Shown: positions 24,146 through 34,977 of the stretch, one piece after another
Layout: each line of letters begins with the position of its first letter
How positions within the stretch are numbered: position 1 is the first letter of the stretch
NCBI RefSeq assembly: GCF_902459465.1
Contig: NC_047070.1
Location: 12,630,001 to 12,694,000 of the forward strand
Direction of reading: 5' to 3'
Length of the DNA: 64,000 nt
Source of the DNA: Asterias rubens
Taxonomy: Eukaryota; Echinodermata; Asteroidea; Forcipulatida; Asteriidae
Notes under the pieces: model-generated
The model's input: only the letters and a program-made list of their open reading frames with translations
The model's database searches: none
Told to the model about the DNA's origin: nothing
Translations under genes and position numbers: made by a program

Positions 24146-26001
24146 GTTCTCCAATGAGTCTTAAGTGCAGCTGAGGGACAAGGTCATAATCTGATTCAAA
24201 CTTGTCTCAGTGTTTTGAAAATCAACACATTAACCCCAAGATGCAACCACAATGTCTTTAGAGTCTGTGGATAAAGCCGGCAAGTCTTTGTACCTACCTG
24301 ATTAATCTCACCAGGCAGGGCTTGGATGTGCTGGGGGGTATTTAGACAAAACATGTATCTAAACAAACTATTTTAAACAAAATAGGTCAGTATTCTTCAA
24401 GCATTATTGCTGATCCTTGTGTCTTAATCAAGGAGACTTTGGATGAAAAGAAATTTTATTTTGAGCGCCTGGTCTTGTAAGCTTTGTTTTGATCAAGGTT
24501 ATAATTAGATTACAACAATAAACCCCAGGCAATATGCTTGGATAGCAGATTATTTATATTTGACCCCTGTTGTTGTTTTGCACCTTTTTTATTGTTTGCT
24601 AGGCCATGTATGTTTGTTCATGAACTTATTAGAAGTTAATTACACACTCCTAAAATGAAACCATATTAGGATGTTGTTCTCTGGCTGTTTCTAAACTTTT
24701 TAACCTTTAGGCCTATACCTGACAAAAAGGTGTATGCCTCTGTACAACGACAAATGACAAAATGCTGAACACTATTGCTAGCAGTCTATTTGACTATGAG
24801 CTTCTTGTAGTTTAACCAATCTATAGACCTTTCCACAACATCAAATTATATCTTGATATTTTAACTGTACAAATTGCCTCAGATGTGGTTGTTGATGTGC
24901 AGTCCCACATGCAATGCTAAATTTTGCACTTTTCTAACATGATCTTAAACGCTATCTTATAACCAAGATACATTCAGAGACATTTCATAAACACTCACAA
25001 AAACCCACATTTAACCATAGAAAAAAACAAAGACAAGAATATATGATACACACATGACATAACCTACGATGTATTTTGAGCATCAGGTACAGTATGCTTT
25101 TAGTATGACGCCAAGGAATAGTAAAGCAAGCAACAATAAACTAGGCACAAACAAGTCAGACCTTTATCATAATTTGGGCTCACAATGACTTGGGCCTACA
25201 ATAGTTGAGCATGTTACCTTTTAGATGACTTTTAATGGACAAGTTCAATATGTCATACTGTTTAAGTGATTGTCACCAGGGGAGAATTAGGCTCCTAATT
25301 GCTACCAATGTCCCACTGGGCTGATTGTTTGCACTCAATTTTGCCACTTTTGATGTTGGTATTTCTCCTAATAGGAAACACTCTGGGGGTTTTGATACGC
25401 CTAGATTGCTCTATAAACTGACCCTGCGTGCAAACATAAGTTGAAGCAATTGCTAAAATGTGGCCCAATAGGGAATAATGTGAAGAATGTATTAATAAAT
25501 GAGGGGAGTGATGGAATTTGGGCTGGCATGGCAACAAGTGGGGACGTCACTGGATATATGTGCATGCTCAAACTTTCTTTCCATCCAAGGAGGGAAATGT
25601 GATAATGGTCTAGCACTGAGAATTGCGTATGAAGGCTACCATTCACATCTCAGCTCAGTGAACCAACATTGGTGAATGTGTGAAATACAGGGGGATCACC
25701 GTAAGAGTAAGACAGACCTAACTCTCTGAATCAAGGCACCATAGGCGCTTAGCCTCTCTGCCCCTGGTCATTGCCTTCTTAGTGAGTGTTTGCAATGCAG
25801 GCTTCGAAAACAACTTGGCTGTCACATTTGTCCTAGCTTGTTGCCACTTGAAATGCTCAACGACAAAATGTAAATTTCTTCTCAAAGGTGACCTTCGCAG
25901 AGAAGCATCAAAATTATTTTTTCTTTCTGGACTTCTCCCTAAAAAAGGGAAAGGTAATTTATTTCACACACACAAAAACGATAGGGAGACGGCAAACAAA
26001 C
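24146..26001 (-). other. Long intron: nothing recognised
   Basis: AT-rich sequence between the 81-bp array and the family 2 SINE. No supported feature. Confidence 0.5.
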
Positions 26002-26105
26002 GGCTGAATAGTTCAGTCGGTAGGGCGTGGGGACGTTAATCCAGAGAATAGCGGTTCAAGTTCTGCTCCAGTCAATTTTACTTTGTTCAAACCCAAACTA
26101 TTAAA
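26002..26105 (+). mobile_element. tRNA-derived SINE (family 2)
   Basis: A 72-nt tRNA-like head (26002-26073) with A box 'tagttcagtcgg' and B box 'ggttcaagttc'. The acceptor-stem ends are partly complementary (ggctgaa / tccagtc). It is followed by 'aattttactttgttcaaacc'. The anticodon arm is degenerate, so I do not call a functional tRNA. The same head plus tail recurs at 34.9 kb on the minus strand. Confidence 0.6.
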
Positions 26106-27890
26106 AAGCTTTGTTGGGTAGGTAGTAAGTCAATAATGATTTACTCTTAAATAATCCCCAATTTTCAATTAGCTGGTAATCTGTGTGTTAGACGGTCCGC
26201 TGACTTTCTTTAAATATAAAGTCTTTGTAATAGAAAAAGAAACGCCTCAACTATAGAAAAGTTTCAAATTGAAGGAAACAACCACCAATCAACACACTGA
26301 TTTGTTGGGATATACAAACACAGTGTAATAATACCCCTTATCAACTCCAAGGAAGGATCTGTACAAAGATTGAAGTGGATAAATAAAGGGGACATCCAGG
26401 AAGACCAGGGGATTGTAAGCCATAACAGTTTGTGATGAGCGATGAAAATTGGACTGGGTGTGTCCGATATCCTCCAGATTACAAGTTGGGTGGAGGGTGG
26501 TACAATGTAGGTTACTTCACTCAAGTACAGACAGCTTTGGTTGCATTAACATACAACATCATTTGTTTGTGGATTTCAGAGGGAAAATTCTTTGTAATAA
26601 TAGCAGAGCTTGGAGTAACAGGTTAGCTCTAGATTAGTTAACCACTTAAGTGTCCAGTTAAAGAGATGGTTACGAGAAAGAAAATGCGGAAAATGGGAAA
26701 TGAAAAAACACTTATAACATTTAAAAACCTAACCACAGTGGAGACTGGTTTGACAAAGAAATGGTCAACTGAAACACCGCATTGAACTGTTACTGAATCA
26801 TGTGCAGGTGAAAGGTACATAGGCCTACATGTACAAATTGATATGAAATCTGATGTTATATTTATGAGTATTATTCACCTAGGAGGAACAAGAGGTTACA
26901 ATGTGTGGGACAAAGTTATAGGTGTATTTGTACCTGAAAGTATCAGTGTGAAAATTGTCCCCTTCAGCAAGGGTGACAGTGTGGTATGGACACGAGACTT
27001 GAAGAGTGTATTTTTTTTTCTATTGGCCAGTATGAATTGAACATAAGAGAATGAAGTTGGTTAATGGTGCTTGTGCGTAATAACCACTATATGGCAGTCA
27101 ATGAGAGAAGGAAGAACAAGAACACAGCAGCAGAGGAGAGAATGGAGTAGAGCAAAGACACAAAGCCAACATCGCCAGAGATAACAAAGAGATGAATGAA
27201 ATGCTTTGTCTTGGAGAGATTGTCAGTAAGGATGAAAACCAAAGAATTTTTAAGAAAACGGTTTATGGTAAATGTTGACAATAATTGGCAGCAGACACGG
27301 CATGTATGTATCTAGTTTTATTTAGGGAGTTTTTTCTGAACCAACGATGACAGTCTTACGACAAGAACTGTGTGAACAACTTAATTTTTAGAAATGTCCA
27401 TTCGTTGATGTTCCTTCTTTGAGTCCTTTAACTTGTTCTCTATAGGGGTACGACATTTCTCCCATTAGAAAAGTGGCACTCGTGGCAATTGCTTTAGGCT
27501 AAACACGTTACATATACTTTTTTACTTGTAACAAAGCAGCCATGCAATATTTTCAATACTGATTGTGATACATGATGTAACTCTGCTGTTTATATAAAAT
27601 TATGCTGACCTTTTTTTATACAGAACAATGAAGGGTTGATCAATAACAACTGGAATCCCCGCTTCTTGCACACTCTTCTTACATTGGTAAAAAAAGGTTG
27701 GCAAGTGATTGTTTAGTAGATTAGTTAGAACGGTTTTAATTGGACTAAGCATTATTGCGACCAATCACAGCAATAATCAATTAAGCATGAGAAGGAAACT
27801 CATTAAGACAAAGCTGATAATCATTAGAGTTTCCGGATGACAAGAAGCCACAATCTTCACAAGCCACCTGTCCATTACATTCAGCCTGTA

Positions 27891-28067
27891 TTACAAACTT
27901 TGGGGTTTGTCATTGCCATCATTTGAAATCAAGTGGATTCCAAAGCGTGCCCACTCAATCAAGCCCTGAACAGGTTCAAGCGCTGCTTCGTCGTGTTTAG
28001 CGCAGATAACGACGGGATGTCCGACTATTCTTCCATTGGGGACAGTTTTGTTGATGGTGAATTCATT
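27891..28067 (-). other. Coding-like fragment, 58 codons, unidentified
   Basis: Minus-strand frame from after a TAA (28070) to a TAA at 27893-27891. The product includes N-G-R-I-V-G-H-P-V-V-I-C-A-K-H-D-E-A-A-L and then E-P-V-Q-G-L-I-E-W-A-R-F-G-I-H. Codon composition is GC/CpG-rich in an AT-rich intron and the residue mix looks protein-like. There is no in-frame ATG and no strong acceptor. The + strand is also open over part of it. It may be a relic exon, processed pseudogene or transposon fragment; I do not recognise the family. Confidence 0.3.
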
Positions 28068-28806
28068 TTAGAGGTCCCCACCCTTCCTTCCGCTAGCTGA
28101 TGCTAAGTAAGATAGTTTTTCTGCTCGTGTAAGAAGAAAAGCGTGCTTATTAACAAATGATTTGCTTAGCAAAAATTTGTACTTTGACTTTAGATGATGT
28201 GACCTGTGCAACACATGTTTACAAAAGAGCCACAGAGCCTGGACTTCCTGCAGGCAAAGTTTGTACACAGCCTAATGGAAGACAACATAAAATCTTATAT
28301 TTTATGGAGATTACACTGTCTAATTCTTATCAACTTTTGATATGATGAAAGGTGGGCAAATCTCAAATCTTGTCTGGACGGCTTTTACTTTCATAATTCT
28401 TAGTTTATGACCTATGCAGTATTGTGCCTGCCAGAATACATAAAGAATGTACAAGGTCACACCTATTGAAAACAAAGTTCACGTAGTCTATACAGAACTG
28501 GTAACAATACATGACGAGGAAAAGAAACATGAAACACAAAAACAAGAACTAGAAATACAGTGTTTGTGGAATCGCATTCCAAAGACTAGGTACTCGGGTT
28601 TTGTAAAATATTGTAGGTAAACATTTAAGTTTGATCATTTTGAATACAAGTATTGAAGTATTAAAGAGAGCTTATTAATTTCTTTAATTGGAACTTCCAG
28701 TTTGGGCAGGAAGCAAGGTCAAATCAAGTCACCACTATATAAAAATATTGCATTCATTGAATCTTCACGGATGATGCAAAGATTCAAACCACAACCGTTG
28801 TGGATC

Positions 28807-29194
28807 TTAAAGGCAGTGGATACTATTGTTAATTGTCAAAGACCAGTCTTCTCACTTGGTGTATCTCAACATATGCATAAAATAACAAACCTGTGAAAAT
28901 TTGAGATTGATTGGTCGTGGGAGTTGCGAGATAACTATAAAAGAAAAAAACACCCTTGTCACACGAAGTTGTGTGCTTTTAAATGCTTGATTTCGAGACC
29001 TCAATTTCTAAACTTGAGGTCTCGAAATGAAATTCGTGGAAAATTACTCCTTTCTCGAAAACTACGTCACTTCAGAGGGAGCCGTTTCTCACAATGATTT
29101 GTACTATCAACCTCTCCCCATTACTCGTTGCCAAAGTGAGGTTTTATGACAATAATTATTTTGAGTAATTACCAATAGTGTCCACTGCCTTTAA
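28807..29194. mobile_element. Family A MITE, full length (388 bp)
   Basis: Begins TTAAAGGCAGTGGATACTAT and ends with the complement, ATAGTGTCCACTGCCTTTAA, giving terminal inverted repeats of about 28 bp. A central hairpin (gagacctcaa...ttgaggtctc) is present. No ORF. The TTAA ends fit a TTAA target site, but TTAA could equally be part of the terminal repeat. This is the reference copy for the family in this window. Confidence 0.85.
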
Positions 29195-29395
29195 AGGAAC
29201 ACGTTGCCTTGGATTAAACGAGTTGGTCTATAAAAAGTGTTATAACAGTCATTATAAATGCATATAGTTGGAAAGATGTTTTAAAAGTGGAATACAATGA
29301 TCCACACAAATGTGCCTCGAAATTTTGTGGTTTTCCTTTTACTTTGCGAACTAACACGGGAGTCGGACCGTGTTAGTCGAAGAGGTAAAAGTTTT
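29191..29395. mobile_element. Second TTAA-ended repeat (family B), left part
   Basis: Starts TTAAAGGAACACGTTGCCTT, sharing its first TTAA with the last TTAA of the family A copy. Contains a short hairpin ctaacacgg/ccgtgttag around 29351-29377. No matching right terminus is present, so the copy looks truncated. The family assignment comes from my recall of a dispersed repeat and the TTAA edge. Confidence 0.5.
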
Positions 29396-29631
29396 AAGTT
29401 TGAAGTTTATGTGAGCCTCGGAAGCCAGTTTTTGTTGCAAACAGCAGGGGGAAATATCCACAAAAAAGTAAAATCAAAGAGACCAACCAGTATTCTAGCA
29501 GAATTGTTTATAAAAACTAACTCTAAACAACAATACATTTATAATTCATAATAATAATAACGCATTTTACAAGTATGTATCAATCAATTGACAGTAGTGC
29601 CCTGGTCATTGGCTCAATATTATTTCTGTAC

Positions 29632-29945
29632 TCTTTCTCAGCTCCCGGGGGAGTATACAGTCCAAGGCTCCCAAGGCCTTTTTCAAACATAATATCAACC
29701 TGTACCCTCCAGGTACCCATTTACACCCATGGGTGAAGAGAAGCAATTCATTGTTAAGAAACTTTCTCAATGACACACATGTCATGAGCTGGATTGGAAC
29801 CCATACTCTGATGACTTAACCAGTGCTGGATTGGAACCCATACTCTGATGACTTAACCAGTGCTGGATTGGAACCCATACTCTGATGACTTAACCAGTGC
29901 TGGATTGGAACCCATACTCTGATGACTTAACCACCAAAACTTGAA
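29632..29945 (-). mobile_element. tRNA-derived SINE (family 1), with tandemly repeated head
   Basis: On the minus strand the head carries an A-box-like 'ggtggttaagtc' and a B-box-like 'gggttccaatcc'. These are followed by 'attgcttctcttcaccca', 'gtaaatgggtacctg' and 'gagggta', the same order as in the + strand copy at 31.2 kb. The A-to-B-box part is tandemly repeated four times (see 29788-29935). Confidence 0.7.
29788..29935. repeat. 37-bp tandem repeat, 4 copies, inside the SINE head
   Basis: Unit 'gctggattggaacccatact' + 'ctgatgacttaaccagt', starting at 29788, 29825, 29862 and 29899. The copies are identical except for the last few bases. Each unit contains the SINE's internal A/B promoter-like segment. 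Confidence 0.93.
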
Positions 29946-31211
29946 TTTGATACTGCTCGGCCATGACATCCAACCGTTGTGTAACAATCAATTGGCAAAA
30001 AAACATAATTCTGTTTTTTAGGAGGATGAAGCCAGGAGTTAAGTAAAAGCAATTACTACCAAGTTGTGTTACTTTAAACTCCTCATTAAGTTCATCTGTT
30101 TGATGTTAGTTTGTAAAGTCAAGATCCCGGGTAAATTAATTAAAAGTAATGGATAATTACAGTGTTTAAAATGCCATCAGATGAATACTGTATGTGCCAA
30201 GAAAATATAAAAAGTGTTTGGCACAATCAATTGCCTCCAAAAACGCTATGTCATGTTTACTACATGTGACTGATACCAAACAAACTTTCCTTTATATACA
30301 CATTCTTGCTGTTGTTTCAACAGTAGAAATCTGTATTAAAAAAATATTAAAAAATTATCGGCAGCTCATCCAGCGGCTGAGACTTTAGCTCTAGAGGGGT
30401 GAGAGTCATTACTAACAAAACATGTACGCCTGTTGGTTACCCCTTGGGTTAAAGATTACAAGCAGCTTTTGGAAACAGTATCCAAAGCACAATTTGTGGA
30501 AAAAAATATCGTCTGATTTTCTTCACCAGGTCGACATAAAAAGTCTGAACTCAGCCAAAAGTCTGAACAATCTCATCGCTGGCTCTAGCTATGACACTGT
30601 GTCTTCTGTAAAGTTAAAGTAGTGTCAGGCAAAAAAAAAACTTCAGGATGTTTTGAACTCTATTCTGTGCTAAGTTGACATCTGAGATGATAATTCAGAA
30701 AAATAAAAAAATAAGGAAAGAAGAAAAAAAAGTAGATGGGGGGGGGGGGGAGAGAACAAATTGCCTTAATTACCAATAGTGTACAGAACTTTTGGATAAG
30801 TCATGCGTGCAAACTCTTATCTTTCATCTTCTAATGCAATGATTGAATTAAGCGGTTTCCTTGAATCCTCAATGACCCAATGGGGGAATAAATCATGCTG
30901 CTTACTGTAGTTGGAATGAGTTCAAAATGCAGTAATGCCAGTTTCTTAAGACATATCACAAAATAATGATTAGCTGAAACTGATTAAAGAGTGCCTTGAA
31001 TGGATTAAACAAGCTGACTAATTAGTTGATGGATCATGTTCATGTTACTTATCTTGAGAAAACAGTTTATTCATGTGCATGTGCAGAGACTCTTACTGAC
31101 AACCAACCAACCAACATGTTTGTCTGAAAATAGAGCTAAGCAGAGTTACCTGGTGAGCAGGAATGAGAGAGAAACCACTCACATGAAAGTGTGCAGTAGA
31201 AGATGAAAGAT

Positions 31212-31482
31212 TGGGTGTTCTGGTGGTTAAGTTATCAGAATGTGGGTTTGAATCGTGGTCGTGACACTTGTGTCTTTGAGCAAGATACTTTACTAATTGC
31301 TTCTCTTCACCCAGGGGTATAAATGGTTACCTGCGAGGGTAGAGGATGATATTGTGTTGAAAAAGCCTCTTAGCGTACAGCATGTTATTAGCCTCATACC
31401 AAGGGCACTAATGTAAAGCGCATTGATACGGTTATTGTAAACATTTATAAGAACTAGTTATTATGATATTATTTTTATTAGG
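31212..31482 (+). mobile_element. tRNA-derived SINE (family 1)
   Basis: tRNA-like head with 'tggtggttaagttatcag' (A box region) and 'gggtttgaatcg' (B box). The body is shared with the 29.6-29.9 kb copy ('aattgcttctcttcaccca'). The 3' part is 'aatgtaaagcgcattgatac', ending in an AT-rich tail. Confidence 0.7.
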
Positions 31483-34400
31483 GATGTAACATGATTTTAC
31501 TAAGCAAATGTGCTCAGCTAGTTTTATAAATTGCAATCCTGACTTATACATAGATCTGTATAACACAGTAGTTATATTTTAGTTGTGTGATAATCCATGT
31601 ATTTTAGGACTGCTCCCAATAAATGAACTGATAAACGGATACCTGCAAATGGTTTAGCATGAGTGTAAACAGTCTAGATATGGTCTAGTTTTTGCAAAAA
31701 AATTATGTTTAGTTTACATGTTGGAATTGGTTCTTATACCCTGAATTAAAACAGAACACCAAAGCTGTAACTATGATCCAAGAAAAACAATCTGTATAAT
31801 AAAACAAGAAAGCTTCATGTGTTAGTTTTTGAAATCCAAACAGTCGGTATGAATGTACAGTCAACTTTAACTACCACACAATACATGTTTCTTGATGGTA
31901 TACATGAACACAACCCTGTAACCAATGTGTTACAAGGCTTTCAATATTATTCATTTTTCAATTGCTTAAACTCCTGTCTGGACACTCCCACTTGTTCTCC
32001 TTCCTGGGCGTCTGTTTTATTTTCCATTCAAAGTTTCTATTACATCTTGATAGCATATTTGCTGCCTTGAAAAAATAGGAAGACGACAGTTAGCTTATAA
32101 TTTGTGAATTATTCTGCTCAAGCATTGGCCCCTTCCCCAAGGAGTGTTAACGGAACATTCATACAGTTTGACATTCTCTTGATGGACATACTCCAAAGTC
32201 ATTGCTCCCGAGTTTGCGGATGGAAAGCATTTTTCACTTCCTGATGTGAGCGCTGATAAAAATATCACCGGAAATCAACACCCAACACCCCTCCCAAGGA
32301 AGTCAAGAGAAGACAAAAACTGTAAAAAAGAGAATCCAGGCCATTTCTTTTTCCCGAAGGGGGAGGTTTTGACTTTTTCACCAATGACTTATTGATTATT
32401 TCCGACATATGGTGTAGACTTTAATTGGCTTAACCTTGTTTTTTAAAAAGTAGACGACAATAAGAGAATTTAGTCATTTGGAAGCCTGCATCAGCAGTTA
32501 CAGAATGGATTCCTTTGCAACGTTCTTTTATAAACATATAGTGGCCTCCTTGAAGCATCCAAAGCGGGCATGTTGAGACTTGATGGTAACAAATTAATCA
32601 TGCTACAGATCGGTTCTGCTTATTCAGAATCATGGAACAAAACTATAATGCATTGGCAGCTAGTGTTGGAGAAACTACCAAAAATAAATAATAATTCAAA
32701 CATCAAATGAAACAAATTTCTAGTCCTGCATTTTTTGAAGCATTAGCTGTATTTACTTTACTTTAGAAATGGTCTTTTTGTGTTGTATACATTCTGTATT
32801 TTGTATTTGCCATATTTCACACAAGTCTCAAGCATAATGTCACATTTTCAGGCAATTCAATTCATGCTTTACTTTTAATCTAAATTACAATGTCCAAGGA
32901 TTTGTTCATTTGAATACTTTGTTCTTTGGACATAAACTCCCATGCTCAACTTGATATAAGGGCAAGTAGAAGCAGCGGCAAATGAAGTCCATTCCATTCC
33001 ATCATGCTAACAGGCTGCAAGTCCCATTCACACTAAGTGCAGCCAACTGTGTCCAAAGAATAGGAAGCAAATCATCACTCAATCAACCTGTTCACAGTTT
33101 GAACATTAACCAGTTCCCTGGGGTAAGGCAATCTTACTCATTCTATGTGAAATATGCTGTGAGTAAACTTTGAGATTGTTACAACAAGTCATTTAATGGT
33201 GTCCTGATCATGGTTCAGATTAGAAAATGCATTGACCTTGCTGAAATTTCCATATCAGGAAATTGAGCTTCATTGGAAAAATCTTGAGTTTCCACTACAA
33301 GCAGGCAAGGATGATTTAGTTAAGCTACATGGAGACTTTGTGGTGGGGCGGGGTTAGGTATTGTGTTGTTTCCCTCACTCTTCGGATTTTTGTTCTCACA
33401 AAAATACACGGAAAAGAGGGGTGAGCTCCTGAAAAGCAGACATGACAGAGTGAAAGCATTAATGATGTATATCCTGCAGCAATAACACATACACAATTAG
33501 AAAGAAAACCATTTATAGATCAAGAACTGAAGGGTGTGGCTATAAACTGTCGTCTCTGTCCACTGGTGGTTTTTCTTATCAACATATTTTCTATCCACAC
33601 ATTGAAATACTTCAGTTTAATATCAACATTTCTCATATTCATGGAACTATTTTAGCCTGCGGTGAATACCTTCATAAAAGACAATTTCAGCCCAATCCTA
33701 GTTTAAATTTGTTGGCTTTCTTCCCAAACAAATTTTATACTAGGCCAATGTTTTTCCGCAATAACAAAAATGGCTGGATTACTGGATGCAGACTTTAAAG
33801 CAGAAAGGAGTGGATTTGAACTATTCCCAGTACGTCTGCTAAAAGAGCAAAATTATGTCAAGATTTACCCGTCAGTATTGTAACAAATTTTCTGTGTCCA
33901 CCCGCAGTATTATTTTTCGGAGCTTTTTAGAGCTTCTTGAGTAGTTGGTTTTTCTTTTGCAATAATGAAACCCTTGACAATGGAATTACAACAAAGGTTG
34001 TCATAATTAACACTGGGATTGATGTTGTCATGTGAGACAATATGAGGAGGCAAACACGTGATTGACAGAACCACAGCAGTGAGCCACCGTGGTATGCTGG
34101 AGTCTTGCAACGTTTGGACAGACCTTCCAAATAGCCCAATGCTATAAAGATGAGCAATAGTAGCAGCCTACCCATTCTTGTAGGCCACATTTGTACAATA
34201 GGATCGAAGGTCTAGACTTGAGCATTACAGAATAACTCATGGAAAAGGGATATTACCAAGCATGTTTTCCAATACCTGGTGTCCCTATTTGTACAGGTTA
34301 ACAAAGTGAAGCACAGTAGGTGAATGCTGGCGCCTGTGCATGCTACAGAATGGAAGGTACGGATATATATTCCTGTCAGCCATCAAGCTAGCAGCTCAAA

Positions 34401-34869
34401 GTTGAGGGCGCTCCAAAGTTGTTTCAGTGGTAATAAACCTTCCGGTGTAAGACAGTCAAGAAAAAATGTGGTGTATTTTCACATCATCAAATGGCAGCCT
34501 TCATTCATAGTAATAAGTATTAATAATAACAACAATAGTTGCAAAGGACTTCTATCGCCATCTGGACAACCAGCAGTTGTAACTGGAAGTGCAAAAAGAT
34601 TGTAAACAGTGAGTTTAGAGATACAGAATATCAACTTATTGCTAAAGACTATAAAGGAAAAGAAAGACTATTCTTGGCAATGGTGAGGATTTATGACATG
34701 GTGTCACATATATGGATAATAGATTGCCTGGTGGGTGGCTGGTGAAGTGAAACATCGTACAGTACTTGCTGAGAGTATAAAGACAAGGACAACAAATACC
34801 AGGTAAGCATTTTGATTTTCCAACTTCAAATTCTTGTGAAAGTGAGCTACAGTTTTTTTTTAAATACTA
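31483..34869 (-). other. Long intron: nothing recognised
   Basis: AT-rich intron between SINE copies. Open frames are short and lack start codons or domain features. Confidence 0.5.
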
Positions 34870-34977
34870 AACAAAATAAAACTATTTTGGGTTGAACAAC
34901 GAAAATGACTAGAGTGGGACTTGAACCAAAGAGCTTGGATTAACGTACTGGTGCTCAACCAACTGAGCTATCTAATC
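34870..34977 (-). mobile_element. tRNA-derived SINE (family 2), second copy
   Basis: Minus strand 34977-34907 reads as a tRNA-like head. It has A box 'tagctcagttgg', D-arm pairing gctc/gagc, B box 'ggttcaagtcc', and acceptor ends gattaga/tctagtc that pair with one wobble. The T stem is only partly paired and the anticodon arm is poor, so this is a tRNA pseudogene or SINE head. It is followed by 'attttcgttgttcaaccc', as in the 26.0-kb copy. Confidence 0.6.

Noticed and set aside
22886..24154. 422-codon minus-strand open frame as a repeat-protein gene
   Set aside because: It begins at TTG, has no ATG until its last dozen codons, has a TAA directly upstream, and exists because a stop-free 81-bp unit is repeated in register. 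Kept as a finding, not as a gene.
34907..34977. Functional tRNA gene on the minus strand
   Set aside because: A and B boxes and acceptor stem fit, but the anticodon arm does not fold and the T stem has mismatches; the shared tail with 26.0 kb indicates a SINE.
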